Shown: positions 32,230-41,401, counted from the first letter of the stretch. The stretch is 64,000 bases of DNA from Lachnospiraceae bacterium (GCA_017552985.1 JAFZNO010000081.1:92795-156794), one strand, 5' to 3'. Notes: generated by a model from the sequence alone, not told the origin. Program-made: numbers and translations.

Positions 32230-33372
32230 TCATTGAAAGCGCTCATACCGTCCTATGCCTGCCCCTTCAAATGACACGCTGTTTTCATAAACCGCATTCG
32301 CCGTTTTCAAAAGCTGAAGCATCATCACTGCACCCGTGCCTTCCCCAAGTGCCATTTTGGCATAAATCACCGGCTGCAGGCCCAGTTCTTTCTCAATGGC
32401 CTTTACGGCAGGTTCCTTGCCGGAATGGGAAGGGATCAAGTAAGCTTTCACTTTGGGCTCGATCCAGCATGCCACAAGTGCCGCGGCAAGGCTGATAAAC
32501 CCATCCAAAACGATCGGCACGTGATGCTTTGCACCGCCGAGGCAAATGCCTGCCATGCATGCCAAGTCATATCCTCCCATCGTTTCCAATGCGTCTAGCG
32601 CAAGCTCTCTTTTGGAATACGCCGGTTCTCTTTTTTCACCGAGCTCAACTCCGATCTTTTCCGCTATTTCCTGCGCTTCGCCCAGTTCCGTCTGATAACC
32701 GTACTGAAACAATGCCTCCCGGATGATCGCTTTTTTTCGTGAAAGCCCCGCGTCATCAAGGCCTGCACCCCTGCCCGTCACGGTGACGGAAGAAAGTCCG
32801 AGAAGCGCTGCCGTTACGGCACTGGAAGTCGTCGTGTTTCCGATTCCCATCTCACCAATCCCAAGAATGGCATAGCCCGCTTCCTTGCTCTCCAAAACCA
32901 GCTTCTCGCCGACGCCAAATGCTTTTTCAACTTCTGCCGCCGTCATCGCCGGCTCTTTCCGGAAATTTCTGGTACCCTTCCGGATTTTTTCATCCCGGAC
33001 GCCGCTGATCTTTTCGTCCGTATTGATTCCGACGTCAACGCACAAAACGTCAACGCCTGCCTTCCTTGCCATGATGGCTACGCTGGAGCGCCCGCCCGCA
33101 ATGTTGCCGGCGCAGATCGCAGTGATCTCCTGTCCGCTTTGGCTTACGCCCTCCTCCACAATGCCATTGTCCGCACAGCAAACGATCACGCGGCTTCTTT
33201 CCACCTCCGGAAGAAGCCTCCCCTGGATCGCTCCAATGCGGGAAAGCAGCTCCTCAAAGCTTCCCATGCCGTCCAAAGGCTTTGCCACCTTGTCCCAGCC
33301 GGCTTTGATCTTTTTGTATAACGCCTGATCGATTTCCTCGATCTCCAGCGCTCCCAAATCTATCTGATCCAT
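32230..33372 (-). CDS. cobT: Nicotinate-nucleotide--dimethylbenzimidazole phosphoribosyltransferase
   Basis: Activates the lower-ligand base to alpha-ribotide using nicotinate mononucleotide. From ATG 33372 (AAGGAAG upstream) it has 380 residues, close to the usual 350-380. Family marks include VCCADNGIVEEGVSQSGQEIT and MARKAGVDVLCVDVGI, GIGEMGIGNTTTSSAVTAAL, and KMALGEGTGAVMML, where the Glu is the general base known from Salmonella CobT. The open frame extends 15 codons upstream without support. The base used cannot be predicted from sequence. Confidence 0.95.
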   Translation of the reverse strand: MDQIDLGALEIEEIDQALYKKIKAGWDKVAKPLDGMGSFEELLSRIGAIQGRLLPEVERSRVIVCCADNGIVEEGVSQSGQEITAICAGNIAGGRSSVAIMARKAGVDVLCVDVGINTDEKISGVRDEKIRKGTRNFRKEPAMTAAEVEKAFGVGEKLVLESKEAGYAILGIGEMGIGNTTTSSAVTAALLGLSSVTVTGRGAGLDDAGLSRKKAIIREALFQYGYQTELGEAQEIAEKIGVELGEKREPAYSKRELALDALETMGGYDLACMAGICLGGAKHHVPIVLDGFISLAAALVACWIEPKVKAYLIPSHSGKEPAVKAIEKELGLQPVIYAKMALGEGTGAVMMLQLLKTANAVYENSVSFEGAGIGRYERFQ

Positions 33373-33425
33373 TTCGTTCTTCCTTTTCCCATATGCCACG
33401 CAGCATGGCAGCGTCAACTAAGGTT

Positions 33426-34964
33426 CTAAATGGCTGCGTCGCGAAGCATTGCGTACACGGCATCTACGTCCAAGTGCTTTCTCATCTCTGCCGCCAAAAG
33501 ATCATACTGGCTCTCTTTATAGGCGCGGTAATCCGATTCCTCCGGTGCCCGCAGGGTAACGCCCTTCCCGTCAGCCAAGGCCTTTGCGATGCGATACGCC
33601 ACGTCACCTTGATCAAAAATGCCGTGTACGTAACTTCCGCATACGTTTCCGCAAATGGCGCCGTCCATGCGAAAATCACCCGCGGCAGCCGTCTGTGCGG
33701 AACCCTCTTCCCTCTGACGGATCTCGCAGATCCGGGTCAGGCTTTTTTGACCATCAGTAGCCCTCGTATCCCCCATGTGGATCTCGTAGCCTTCCACCGC
33801 CAGTCCTGACAGGCAGGAAAAGAAACCCTCCAGTTCTTCAAACGTTCCGCGAACCTGCAGGGTCGTCTTTTGAGCCTTTAAGGTCGTCTCGACGCCTAAG
33901 AGTCCCAAGCCCCGAATGGAGCCGCCTTCTTCCAAGCTCTCCGGATCAGCGATCACGTTTCCCAGCATCTGGTATCCGCCGCAGATTCCCATCACGGGCT
34001 TTTCCTGCGCAAAGCGGTAAATGGATGCCTCCATGCCGCTTTCCCGGAGCCACTTTAAGTCTCCGATGGTATTCTTGCTTCCAGGCAGAATAACAATGTC
34101 TGCGTCCGCAAGCTCCTCGGGCCTTGTCACGTAAGTTACCTTTACGCCGTCAATCCGCTCAAACGCTGAAAAGTCCGTAAAGTTCGAGATCCGCGGCAGC
34201 CTGATCACGGCCACGTTCACCGCTCCCCGCCCCTTACTCGTAAGACGTTCGCTTAAACTGTCCTCGTCATCCAGCTTTACGTGCATATAGGGCAACACCC
34301 CCGTAACGGGAATGCCGCCGCGCTCTTCCAACATGGTGATGCCAGGATCTAAGATGGTCTTGTCTCCGCGGAATTTGTTGACGATCAGTCCCTTGATCCT
34401 TGCCTTCTCGTCCTCCTCAAGGAGCATAATGGTTCCAAGGAGCTGGGCGAACACGCCGCCGCGGTCAATGTCGCCGACCAAAAGGACGGGAGCGTCCACA
34501 AGCTTTGCGATTCCCATGTTAACAATGTCATTTTCCTTTAAGTTGATCTCCGCAGGGCTTCCCGCGCCTTCGATCACGATCACGTCGGCATACTCCTCTA
34601 GCTTTTGGAAGGCCTTGACAATGTCAGGGATCAGCTTTGTCTTATACTTAAAATACTCTTTTGCAGGCATGTTGCCGAGGACTTCGCCGTTGACAATGAC
34701 CTGGGAGCCCTTGTCCGTCGTAGGTTTCAGCAAAATGGGATTCATGCAGACCATGGGTTCCATTCCTGCCGCTTCCGCCTGCATGACCTGCGCGCGCCCC
34801 ATCTCAAGTCCTTCCTTCGTGATAAAGGAATTCAGGGCCATGTTCTGGGACTTGAACGGCGCAACGCGGTAGCCATCCTGCTTAAATATCCTGCAAAGAC
34901 CTGCGACCACCAGGCTTTTTCCGGCATTGGACATCGTCCCCTGCACCATGATCACCTTAGCCAT
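33426..34964 (-). CDS. cobQ: Cobyric acid synthase (glutamine-hydrolysing)
   Basis: Amidates carboxylates b, d, e and g of adenosylcobyrinic a,c-diamide. The 512-residue protein begins with [25 protein letters not shown], the CobQ P-loop-like start, then [16 protein letters not shown]. The central [14 protein letters not shown] motif and the C-terminal amidotransferase part ([12 protein letters not shown] with the catalytic Cys, and GSYVHGIFD with the catalytic His) are present. Its ATG overlaps the stop codon of the MIF-like gene by one base (TAATG). It is also called cbiP in anaerobic-pathway species. Confidence 0.96.
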   Translation of the reverse strand: MAKVIMVQGTMSNAGKSLVVAGLCRIFKQDGYRVAPFKSQNMALNSFITKEGLEMGRAQVMQAEAAGMEPMVCMNPILLKPTTDKGSQVIVNGEVLGNMPAKEYFKYKTKLIPDIVKAFQKLEEYADVIVIEGAGSPAEINLKENDIVNMGIAKLVDAPVLLVGDIDRGGVFAQLLGTIMLLEEDEKARIKGLIVNKFRGDKTILDPGITMLEERGGIPVTGVLPYMHVKLDDEDSLSERLTSKGRGAVNVAVIRLPRISNFTDFSAFERIDGVKVTYVTRPEELADADIVILPGSKNTIGDLKWLRESGMEASIYRFAQEKPVMGICGGYQMLGNVIADPESLEEGGSIRGLGLLGVETTLKAQKTTLQVRGTFEELEGFFSCLSGLAVEGYEIHMGDTRATDGQKSLTRICEIRQREEGSAQTAAAGDFRMDGAICGNVCGSYVHGIFDQGDVAYRIAKALADGKGVTLRAPEESDYRAYKESQYDLLAAEMRKHLDVDAVYAMLRDAAI

Positions 34965-35305
34965 TAGAAATTACCACCGTTCCATCCCCAATCGCTCACG
35001 GGATGATACGTTACGTAGATGCAATTCCCGGGAATGCCGAGTTTTCTTGCATACAGTTCACAGATCTGTCCCGTCAGCTTGTCATAGTCGCCGGAGGATG
35101 CGTTTCCGAAAAGGCTTACTGCAACGTATGCCCCCTTCTCCAGCTTCTTGCCGCCAAGCCACAGATCATAATTATCCTCGATGCCCACCATCAGATAAGT
35201 CTCGCTCTTGTGAAGCGTTGTGATCAGCTTGCCAAGTTCGCTCTTTAACTCTTCCTTCCCGGAAGCACTTACGGGTACGGTGATCTTTGAATCAATAAAT
35301 GGCAT
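34964..35305 (-). CDS. MIF/phenylpyruvate-tautomerase-like protein
   Basis: A 113-residue tautomerase-superfamily protein. The start at ATG 35305 is preceded by GGAGG and exposes Pro after Met removal ([10 protein letters not shown]), the catalytic base of MIF-type tautomerases. [19 protein letters not shown] and [35 protein letters not shown] match the MIF strand-helix pattern. The usual activity is keto-enol tautomerisation of phenylpyruvate-like compounds; the natural substrate is unknown. It is a regular part of this operon, overlapping cobQ by 1 bp, although no step of B12 synthesis needs it. Confidence 0.85.
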   Translation of the reverse strand: MPFIDSKITVPVSASGKEELKSELGKLITTLHKSETYLMVGIEDNYDLWLGGKKLEKGAYVAVSLFGNASSGDYDKLTGQICELYARKLGIPGNCIYVTYHPVSDWGWNGGNF

Positions 35306-35354
35306 ATTGGTTTCCTCCATTCTTTTTTATGATTTATGTTTTAATGCGTTCTTT

Positions 35355-36506
35355 TTATTCTACCACGTTTTCCAGTTTCCCGCAATTTTTTGCGTATTCT
35401 TTAAGGGCTTTATTTGCCTCATTTAGCGGTCCAAACGTCTTTAACGGACAAATTACCGACTCGCACTCGTCGATAAGCTTCCTTGCCCTTTCCAAAGCTT
35501 TGGCGTCAATGGGCGTGAAAGCCTCCGCGCTGACCACCTGGCTTGCACAGGCCCGCGCCGCATCCATCTCCAAGTCATTCTCAAAAAGAATGCCTGCGGC
35601 GAAAGGAATTCCTTCGCGCAGAAGCTTGTAATACGTAGGGATCCCCACTCCTCCGCCGCCAATGACGAAGATCTTTGGCTGCGCCTTTCCCGCCTTTAGA
35701 TACAGGGCTCCCGTCATGGGATTAAAGCATTCCTGGTCAACGCCGTAGAGCTTTTGCACGTAATCTCCGGAAAAAATCTCCTCCGGCGTTCCCTGTCTTG
35801 CCACCCGGTCTCCGTCCACGCAGGCAATCCAGTCAGACACCTTCATGGCCAAATCCAGTTCGTGCAGGGAAGTGATCACGGCGATTCCCTTTTCCTTTGC
35901 CAGTCTTCGGATTGACTCCAAAATGTCCAGTTTATGGCGCAAGTCCAAATATGAGGTTGGCTCGTCCAGCACCAGAACCTTGGGTTCCTGGCACAGAGCC
36001 CTGGCAAGCATGACGCGCTGTCTTTGTCCGTCGCTGATCGCATAAAAGCTCTGGTCCGCCACCTCCTCCGCGTTCATGATCCCCATGGCATCGTCCACCT
36101 TCTGCCAGTCTTCTTTCCCAAGAATTCCCAGCATTCCCACGTAGGGATATCGTCCCGTTGCCACCATTTCGCGACAAGTCATGAGTTCCGCGGCAGGTCT
36201 TTGCGTCATTACCATGGCGAGCCTCTTTGCAATTTCCGTGCCCGTCATCTCTTCCACGTCGTGCCAATTTTCTTTCCCCGCGTCCGTCTCCGCAGATCCG
36301 TCCTTCTCCAAAAAAAGGATCCTTCCGCCAAGGCTCTCCAATTGCCGGGTGAGCGTCTTTAGGATCGTGGATTTTCCAGATCCGTTTGGTCCGATCAGAG
36401 TCAGCACGCTACCGGCGCGCACCTCCAGCTCCACGCCCGAAAGAAGTACCTTTTTCTCATAGCCGACGCTTAGTTGTTCCGTTTTTAGTCCATTTTTTAT
36501 CTCCAC
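35355..36506 (-). CDS. btuD: Corrinoid/iron-siderophore-type ABC transporter ATPase with extra C-terminal domain
   Basis: ATP-binding subunit of the importer encoded just upstream. Walker A is GPNGSGKST (about 38-46), the signature motif is in YAISDGQRQRVMLARAL, and Walker B is VLVLDEPTSYLD, the FecE/BtuD pattern. After the ATPase (about 270 residues) comes an extra domain of about 110 residues beginning KIFVIGGGGVGIPTYYKLL. It has a nucleotide-binding-like GGGGVG turn and later EAFTPIDAKALERARKLIDECESVI. No such domain is present in E. coli BtuD. It could bind a nucleotide or corrinoid and control transport. It lies 47 bp downstream of the DUF2809 gene. Confidence 0.9.
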   Translation of the reverse strand: MEIKNGLKTEQLSVGYEKKVLLSGVELEVRAGSVLTLIGPNGSGKSTILKTLTRQLESLGGRILFLEKDGSAETDAGKENWHDVEEMTGTEIAKRLAMVMTQRPAAELMTCREMVATGRYPYVGMLGILGKEDWQKVDDAMGIMNAEEVADQSFYAISDGQRQRVMLARALCQEPKVLVLDEPTSYLDLRHKLDILESIRRLAKEKGIAVITSLHELDLAMKVSDWIACVDGDRVARQGTPEEIFSGDYVQKLYGVDQECFNPMTGALYLKAGKAQPKIFVIGGGGVGIPTYYKLLREGIPFAAGILFENDLEMDAARACASQVVSAEAFTPIDAKALERARKLIDECESVICPLKTFGPLNEANKALKEYAKNCGKLENVVE

Positions 36507-36553
36507 GCGTTTTCCATCCCTTTTACGTGTTTGTTACAGCTGCGAGCGGTCAT

Positions 36554-36946
36554 TTACTCCTTTTTACCTCCCCGTGTCGTTACTTCCTTAAAAATTCTCA
36601 GATCCATGATCAGATTTACGACGGATCCGGCAATATAGGCTATCATGTCTTTCCAGGAAAAGGAAGTTCCCATGACCACCCGGATAAAGCGATTCTTTAT
36701 GCCGAGAAGGTCCACCAGCGGGAAAACCTGCGTCGCTTCCACAAAAACGGCAAACAAAAAGATCCAAAGACATAAAAATGCCGGTTTCTCAGGGGAGATG
36801 CTCCTGATCAGGAAATAAAGGACAATCACGACGATCACGTCCCCCACGTAAGGCCTTATGAAACGGTCATGAACGAAGATCCCGATGAAGAATTCAACGG
36901 CCAGCAAAATCAGAAAAACGATAAAGTAAATCCACTTTTTTTTCAT
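36554..36946 (-). CDS. DUF2809-family small membrane protein
   Basis: A 130-residue membrane protein with four hydrophobic helices (IYFIVFLILLAVEFFIGIFV, VGDVIVVIVLYFLI, AFLCLWIFLFAVFVEATQVFPLV, MIAYIAGSVVNLIMDL). I start at ATG 36946, which has GGAGG seven bases upstream and overlaps the stop codon of the permease gene by 4 bp. The motif FVEATQVF and the following DLLGIKNRFIRVVMGTSFSW match DUF2809, a family related to VanZ-like small proteins. No function is known. It is translated together with the corrinoid permease, which hints at a helper role in uptake. Confidence 0.85.
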   Translation of the reverse strand: MKKKWIYFIVFLILLAVEFFIGIFVHDRFIRPYVGDVIVVIVLYFLIRSISPEKPAFLCLWIFLFAVFVEATQVFPLVDLLGIKNRFIRVVMGTSFSWKDMIAYIAGSVVNLIMDLRIFKEVTTRGGKKE

Positions 36947-37986
36947 GTCCTTGCCTCCTTCTTCCGCAGCATCATGACAATGACCACGGGAGCAAGAAAT
37001 ACCGCAGTGACGGAGCTGATGCTGACCTCCGTCGGAGCAAACGCGCATCTCGCGATCCCGTCACAAAACAGCGTCACTACCGCGCCGCCGAGAAAACAAC
37101 CCGGAATCAGAATTAGGGGCTTTGCCGTTTTGGTGCAGAGCTTTACCAGATGCGGTACGGCGATCCCGACAAAGGATATGGGACCAGCGAATGCCGTTAC
37201 GCAAGCAGACAACAGGCTAGACAAGAGGATCATTGCGATCCGGAGTGCCTTCACGTTCACGCCCACGTTTCTCGCATATGCTTCGCCTAACTGATATGCT
37301 CCCATAGGCTTCGACAACAAAAAAGTGATCACGCAGGTGAGAATCACCATCCAGGCCATGAATCCCACGTTCGCCCACTGCATTCCCGAAAAGCTTCCCA
37401 TGGACCAGTTGTGCAAATTTACGATGTTGGAGTCGTCCGCAAACGTGACCAAAAGGTCCGTCACCGCGGAACAGACGTAGCCGATCATAATGCCGCATAC
37501 GATCAGCAGGGATGCCTTTTGTACGCGAAGCGAGACCAAAAGCACAAATCCCATTGCCATTAAGGAACCGGCAAACGCTGCCGCCATCAAGCCATAAGAT
37601 TTCAAGTGAATGCCCTTGCCCAGGAAAAAGATCATGGTCAAGGCAACCACAAGTTTCGCGCCGGAGGAAATGCCCAGCACGTACGGACCCGCGATTGGAT
37701 TTCCAAAAAATGTTTGCAGAAGAAATCCTGAAACGGCAAGGGCACCGCCCAAAAACAAGGCTGCGAAAATCCTGGGGAGCCTAATGTTCCAAAGGATCTG
37801 ATAACCTGCGCCCTCCGTCACCTGCCCCGTTAGGATCTTCCATATCTCCGTTATCGTCATGGAATGGCTGCCACTCCATACGTTCCATAAGATCAGGGCA
37901 ATGAGTGCTGCGGCCGCGCCGGTAAAGAAAATGATCCTTCGCAAATATGAAGTTCTGCGGGACTGCGTCTTTTCCTTCTCCGCCAT
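36943..37986 (-). CDS. btuC: FecCD/BtuC-family ABC transporter permease
   Basis: Membrane subunit of a corrinoid or siderophore importer. From ATG 37986 (AGAGG upstream) it has 347 residues and about ten helices. The family motifs ILWNIRLPRIFAALFLGGALAVSGFLLQTFFGNPIAGPYVLGISSGA and AFAGPISFVGIAVPHLVK are well conserved. FecCD permeases transport either siderophores or B12; the link to B12 is from context only (riboswitch, cbiK and btuF ahead). The alternative start at 38010 adds eight residues. The gene lies 46 bp after the binding-protein gene. Confidence 0.92.
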   Translation of the reverse strand: MAEKEKTQSRRTSYLRRIIFFTGAAAALIALILWNVWSGSHSMTITEIWKILTGQVTEGAGYQILWNIRLPRIFAALFLGGALAVSGFLLQTFFGNPIAGPYVLGISSGAKLVVALTMIFFLGKGIHLKSYGLMAAAFAGSLMAMGFVLLVSLRVQKASLLIVCGIMIGYVCSAVTDLLVTFADDSNIVNLHNWSMGSFSGMQWANVGFMAWMVILTCVITFLLSKPMGAYQLGEAYARNVGVNVKALRIAMILLSSLLSACVTAFAGPISFVGIAVPHLVKLCTKTAKPLILIPGCFLGGAVVTLFCDGIARCAFAPTEVSISSVTAVFLAPVVIVMMLRKKEART

Positions 37987-38032
37987 GCTTCCGTTCCTCT
38001 CCGTAATCACTTAAAACCAATACTTCCAAAAT

Positions 38033-39238
38033 TTATTTCGTGAGTTTTTTCATTTGATGGAATTCCGTTTGCTCCGGATCCCGGAGCGCTTTGCCCAGAT
38101 CCTCTACGAAATCCGCGATGGCCGTGGTCTGCTGGAAGAAATTCTTCTCCGTGCAATAAACCCGGTTTTCCTTTACTGCCTTAAAATCCGCAAACAGCGG
38201 GCTTAACTCCAAAAGGTCTCCGACGCTGTTTAATTCACCGACGATGGTGCTGTTATAGACGATCACGTCAGCATCCTTCGCGGCGAGATAAAAGTCTTCC
38301 ATCTGCATGTTCATGGTGGAGAGGGCATTCTCTTCCTCCACTTTGGCATCCGCCAAAACATACTCTCCGCCCGACAATTCAATCATTTTTGCAACGTAAT
38401 CTCCAGGCTTTCTTACGTTGACCACGCCATTGGAATTCACGTAAAAAAACGCCACCTTGTAATCCGTTTTTTCTTGTTGCAACACAGGCGTAATTTCCTT
38501 GACCGCCTCATCAAAAAAAGCCGCCGCCTCATCCTCGCGGTCAAACAAGAGTCCATATAGCTTGATCCATTCCATTCTTCCGAAAGGGTGTGCTTCATAG
38601 CTTGAGGTTTCCACCAAGACAGGAATCCCCAGCGATTCCAATTTTTCTTTTGCTTCCGGGTTGTGATAGATCATGGTGTTTTCGATCGCAAGATCGCATC
38701 CTTCCGCGACCATAAGTTCATAATCCGGCTTATTATATTTCCCGGCATACAATAGCCTTCCCTCATTCATGGCTGACACGGCTTCGGAGATGCAAAGATC
38801 ATCCTTTTTTGTTCCTGAGAGGCGAATGCTATCTAATGCTTCGGCTTCCCTGATCAGATCAAAGACGGAGGAAGATGCCAGATAAACGTGCCGTAAGGGT
38901 TTTCTAAGGATTGCAACGTCCTTGGGAACACCATCTGGAATTACTCCTCCTTCCGGTATCACCAGAAAACGATCTGCATCCGCAATCGTTATCAGATTAT
39001 ACTCTCCACATTTTTCCACAAAAAAAGTCGTAGCGTGAGAAAGCTCCAACCCCTTTTCCCAATGCATTTGGTCAAAGGAGGCAGCCATGTTTTCCCCGCT
39101 AGCGACCTCAGTTTTTACGTCGTTCCCGGATTGACTCTCCGTAACCGGATTGTTTTTTCCGGAACCCTGTCCCCCCGCGCTACACGCGCAAAGGGACAGG
39201 CAAATCAGCAAGGTCAGTCCTGCCTTAATAATTCTCAT
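38033..39238 (-). CDS. btuF: ABC transporter substrate-binding lipoprotein (BtuF/FecB family)
   Basis: A 401-residue secreted lipoprotein with signal peptide MRIIKAGLTLLICLSLCAC (lipobox SLCA|C). A Gly/Ser/Asn linker leads to the periplasmic-binding fold. Features such as PDGVPKDVAILRKPLRHVYLASSSVFDLI and GIPVLVETSSYEAHPFGRMEWIKLYGLLF followed by DREDEAAAFFDE are typical for class III binding proteins. Near the C-terminus is VKENRVYCTEKNFFQQTTAIADFVEDLGKAL. The ligand is inferred to be a corrinoid because it directly follows cbiK behind the riboswitch. Confidence 0.9.
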   Translation of the reverse strand: MRIIKAGLTLLICLSLCACSAGGQGSGKNNPVTESQSGNDVKTEVASGENMAASFDQMHWEKGLELSHATTFFVEKCGEYNLITIADADRFLVIPEGGVIPDGVPKDVAILRKPLRHVYLASSSVFDLIREAEALDSIRLSGTKKDDLCISEAVSAMNEGRLLYAGKYNKPDYELMVAEGCDLAIENTMIYHNPEAKEKLESLGIPVLVETSSYEAHPFGRMEWIKLYGLLFDREDEAAAFFDEAVKEITPVLQQEKTDYKVAFFYVNSNGVVNVRKPGDYVAKMIELSGGEYVLADAKVEEENALSTMNMQMEDFYLAAKDADVIVYNSTIVGELNSVGDLLELSPLFADFKAVKENRVYCTEKNFFQQTTAIADFVEDLGKALRDPEQTEFHQMKKLTK

Positions 39239-39260
39239 GTTTGTTACCTTCCGTCGTTCC

Positions 39261-41285
39261 TTACTCCTGCACTACAAACTTCACAGAATATTCAATTTCA
39301 TGAGGCGTACCCATGGCAATGGTGTCTCCGATCACATTCAGTTCTTCCCCAAGACTCTTCACTGGAATGGTGAACTTGGAGTTTTCCCCCTCAGCTGCCT
39401 CATTTAAGTATTTCTCGCCGTCCACGATCATGTAGTCATAATTTTTGCTGCTCCAGGTCAGCTGCGCGTAAATCTTGGCATCCTTAACAACGATCTTCAC
39501 GGGATTCTCAATCGTTGCCTTGCCGGATCCGCCAGTCACCGTAACCGTGGCAACGTATTCACCGTCTGCCAGAGATGCTGCTGCCGTCTTGACGGACACT
39601 ACGCCGTTAAGGTTGCCTTCCGTCACCTCGGAAACGCTTACCTTATGATCATACCACGTACCCTTGGTTCCAACAAGTGCAAGGTCAAATTCCTGATTCA
39701 GCGCGGGCACGGGAACGTCAAAGCCATATACCTCTTCCTTCTCGCCGTCACTGTAAGTCACCTCATCGATCGAGGGCAGGATGATCGCATCGCCAAGGCC
39801 TTTCAAGTCAGCCACAAGTCCCTGGAAAAGCTTCACGGTGTTCTTGCTGGGCATGGTAATATGCAGGGTCATCTTGCCATCCTTGATCGTCAGGGTTCCC
39901 TTACCCTCACATGCCTCGTTGGTCTTGAACATGCCGCTGTCCGTGCTGAACTTTGCAAGATAGGTTACGCCTTCCTTAAGCTCTGCCTCCGTCAGTCCGG
40001 TTGCGGTTTCCGTGGACTGACCCTCAAGCGAATTTGCAAGCTCAATTGCTTCTGCAGCATGACGCACGTAGATTGCCTGTACCTCGGGAATTCTTCCAAG
40101 TCCCGCAATCTGTACGTCAATGCCCTCAAACTCTTCTGAGGCCGTAAACATGCTCAGCCAAGAATCCTCATCCTCACCTGCCATGTCGTTGTTTGCATGA
40201 TCTCCCGCAACTACCATCAAAGGACGAAGAATAACCTTAGGGAACTTTCTCTCTGCAACCTTTTCGATCACTGCTTCGCAGGAAGTATCCTCCGGCTCCC
40301 CTTCCACGGTGCCAATAAATACGTTGTTATACCCAAGCTCATTCATTTGGGTCTGCATCTGGCTGTAAGTAATCTTTGCAGAGTGCGCGGTACCATGGCC
40401 CATCAAAACAATGGCGGTTCCGCCTGCCTCAGCCGCTGCGTTGTCTCCAAGACCAGCTTTTTTAACGGCATCATTGATCACGGCCTTAGCCACCGCCTGC
40501 TTGTCCTCATTGATCACATTGGCGTCACTGCCAACTTCGCCAAGCAAGGGCTCTGCAACCACAATGGTCGGGATCTGATTTTCATACTGCTTCAAAGCGC
40601 CGACGAGCTCATCATATTCAGCGCCGTGCATCAGATGCGTGGGCTGTACCACAAGTTTCTTTACGCCATTCTTAACGGCACGCTCCAACGCCTGCTCCAT
40701 ATTGTCGATCTTCTCGCCGTCTCTTGCCTGCACGTGATTGATAATGATCTGTGCCGTAAACGCACGTCTCACGGACCAATCGGGACAAGCTGCCTGTAGT
40801 GCCTTTTCCACGCTTGAAATGTCTTCCACGCGGCTGTCATTAAAGGAGGTGCCAAAGCTTACGACCAAGAGCTCCTTCTCACCAATGCCGTCCTGATTTA
40901 AGGGATCATCCTTGGAGGCATCTCCGGTATCACGTCCAAAGTAATCGGGATCTGCATTTTCGCCTTCCACCAATTCCTTTTGCGCATCGGTCAATTTGTC
41001 CCAAGCAGCCTTTGCTGCAGCACACTGCTCATCCGTTTTATCAGTTCTGGTCTGTACGTAAATGGCATCGATCAGGGCAGCCACCTCGTCTGCCAGCTCT
41101 TGATCCGTCTTTTCCTTGATCACTTCCTTGCTCTCCTCCGTCGTGGTCTCATCCTGAGTGCTTTCCTGCGTGCTCTCCTCCGTCGACGTCGTCGCATTAG
41201 GGTCCGGTGCCATGTTTGTGCAGGCGGCCATGCCCAAAGCGAGCGCCATCGCCGCCATCATTGCCAGTAACGTTTTCTTCTTCAT
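39261..41285 (-). CDS. cbiK: Extracytoplasmic lipoprotein sirohydrochlorin cobaltochelatase with C-terminal NEAT-like domains
   Basis: Inserts cobalt into sirohydrochlorin. The 674-residue protein has a lipoprotein signal (residues 1-22, lipidated Cys22), a Ser/Thr/Glu linker and a small helical surface domain (about 60-125). The CbiK domain (about 137-425) has VVSFGTSFND and putative metal ligands His217 in QPTHLMHGAEYDEL and His363 in VVAGDHANNDMAGED. The last about 235 residues hold two immunoglobulin-like, NEAT-resembling domains (VTYLAKFSTDSGMFKTNEA and DGEYVATVTVTGGSGKATIENP) known for binding porphyrins. The usual cytoplasmic CbiK is about 260 residues, so this form is exported. It is the first gene after the cobalamin riboswitch. 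Confidence 0.93.
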   Translation of the reverse strand: MKKKTLLAMMAAMALALGMAACTNMAPDPNATTSTEESTQESTQDETTTEESKEVIKEKTDQELADEVAALIDAIYVQTRTDKTDEQCAAAKAAWDKLTDAQKELVEGENADPDYFGRDTGDASKDDPLNQDGIGEKELLVVSFGTSFNDSRVEDISSVEKALQAACPDWSVRRAFTAQIIINHVQARDGEKIDNMEQALERAVKNGVKKLVVQPTHLMHGAEYDELVGALKQYENQIPTIVVAEPLLGEVGSDANVINEDKQAVAKAVINDAVKKAGLGDNAAAEAGGTAIVLMGHGTAHSAKITYSQMQTQMNELGYNNVFIGTVEGEPEDTSCEAVIEKVAERKFPKVILRPLMVVAGDHANNDMAGEDEDSWLSMFTASEEFEGIDVQIAGLGRIPEVQAIYVRHAAEAIELANSLEGQSTETATGLTEAELKEGVTYLAKFSTDSGMFKTNEACEGKGTLTIKDGKMTLHITMPSKNTVKLFQGLVADLKGLGDAIILPSIDEVTYSDGEKEEVYGFDVPVPALNQEFDLALVGTKGTWYDHKVSVSEVTEGNLNGVVSVKTAAASLADGEYVATVTVTGGSGKATIENPVKIVVKDAKIYAQLTWSSKNYDYMIVDGEKYLNEAAEGENSKFTIPVKSLGEELNVIGDTIAMGTPHEIEYSVKFVVQE

Positions 41286-41371
41286 CTTCTTCTCCTCTTT
41301 TCTCCGTAGGTCTGTTTGTTTGATTCATCTAAGAAGAGCAGCCATTTTATGCATCTTTGAATGATTTGAAA

Positions 41372-41401
41372 ATAAAAAACTCTGCCTTTGATCAGCAGAG
41401 T
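41372..41401 (-). terminator. Intrinsic terminator of the riboswitch expression platform
   Basis: Minus strand ACTCTGC (41401-41395), loop, GCAGAGT (41385-41379) followed by TTTTTTATTTT. It lies between the riboswitch aptamer and cbiK, about 90 bp before the start codon, as expected for switch-dependent premature termination. The small stem AGGGAAAAGCCCT (about 41428-41440) lies between. Confidence 0.85.

Noticed and set aside
41360-41372. T/A-rich tract near cbiK as promoter
   Set aside because: It is the T tract of the riboswitch terminator on the minus strand and has no matching -35 box.
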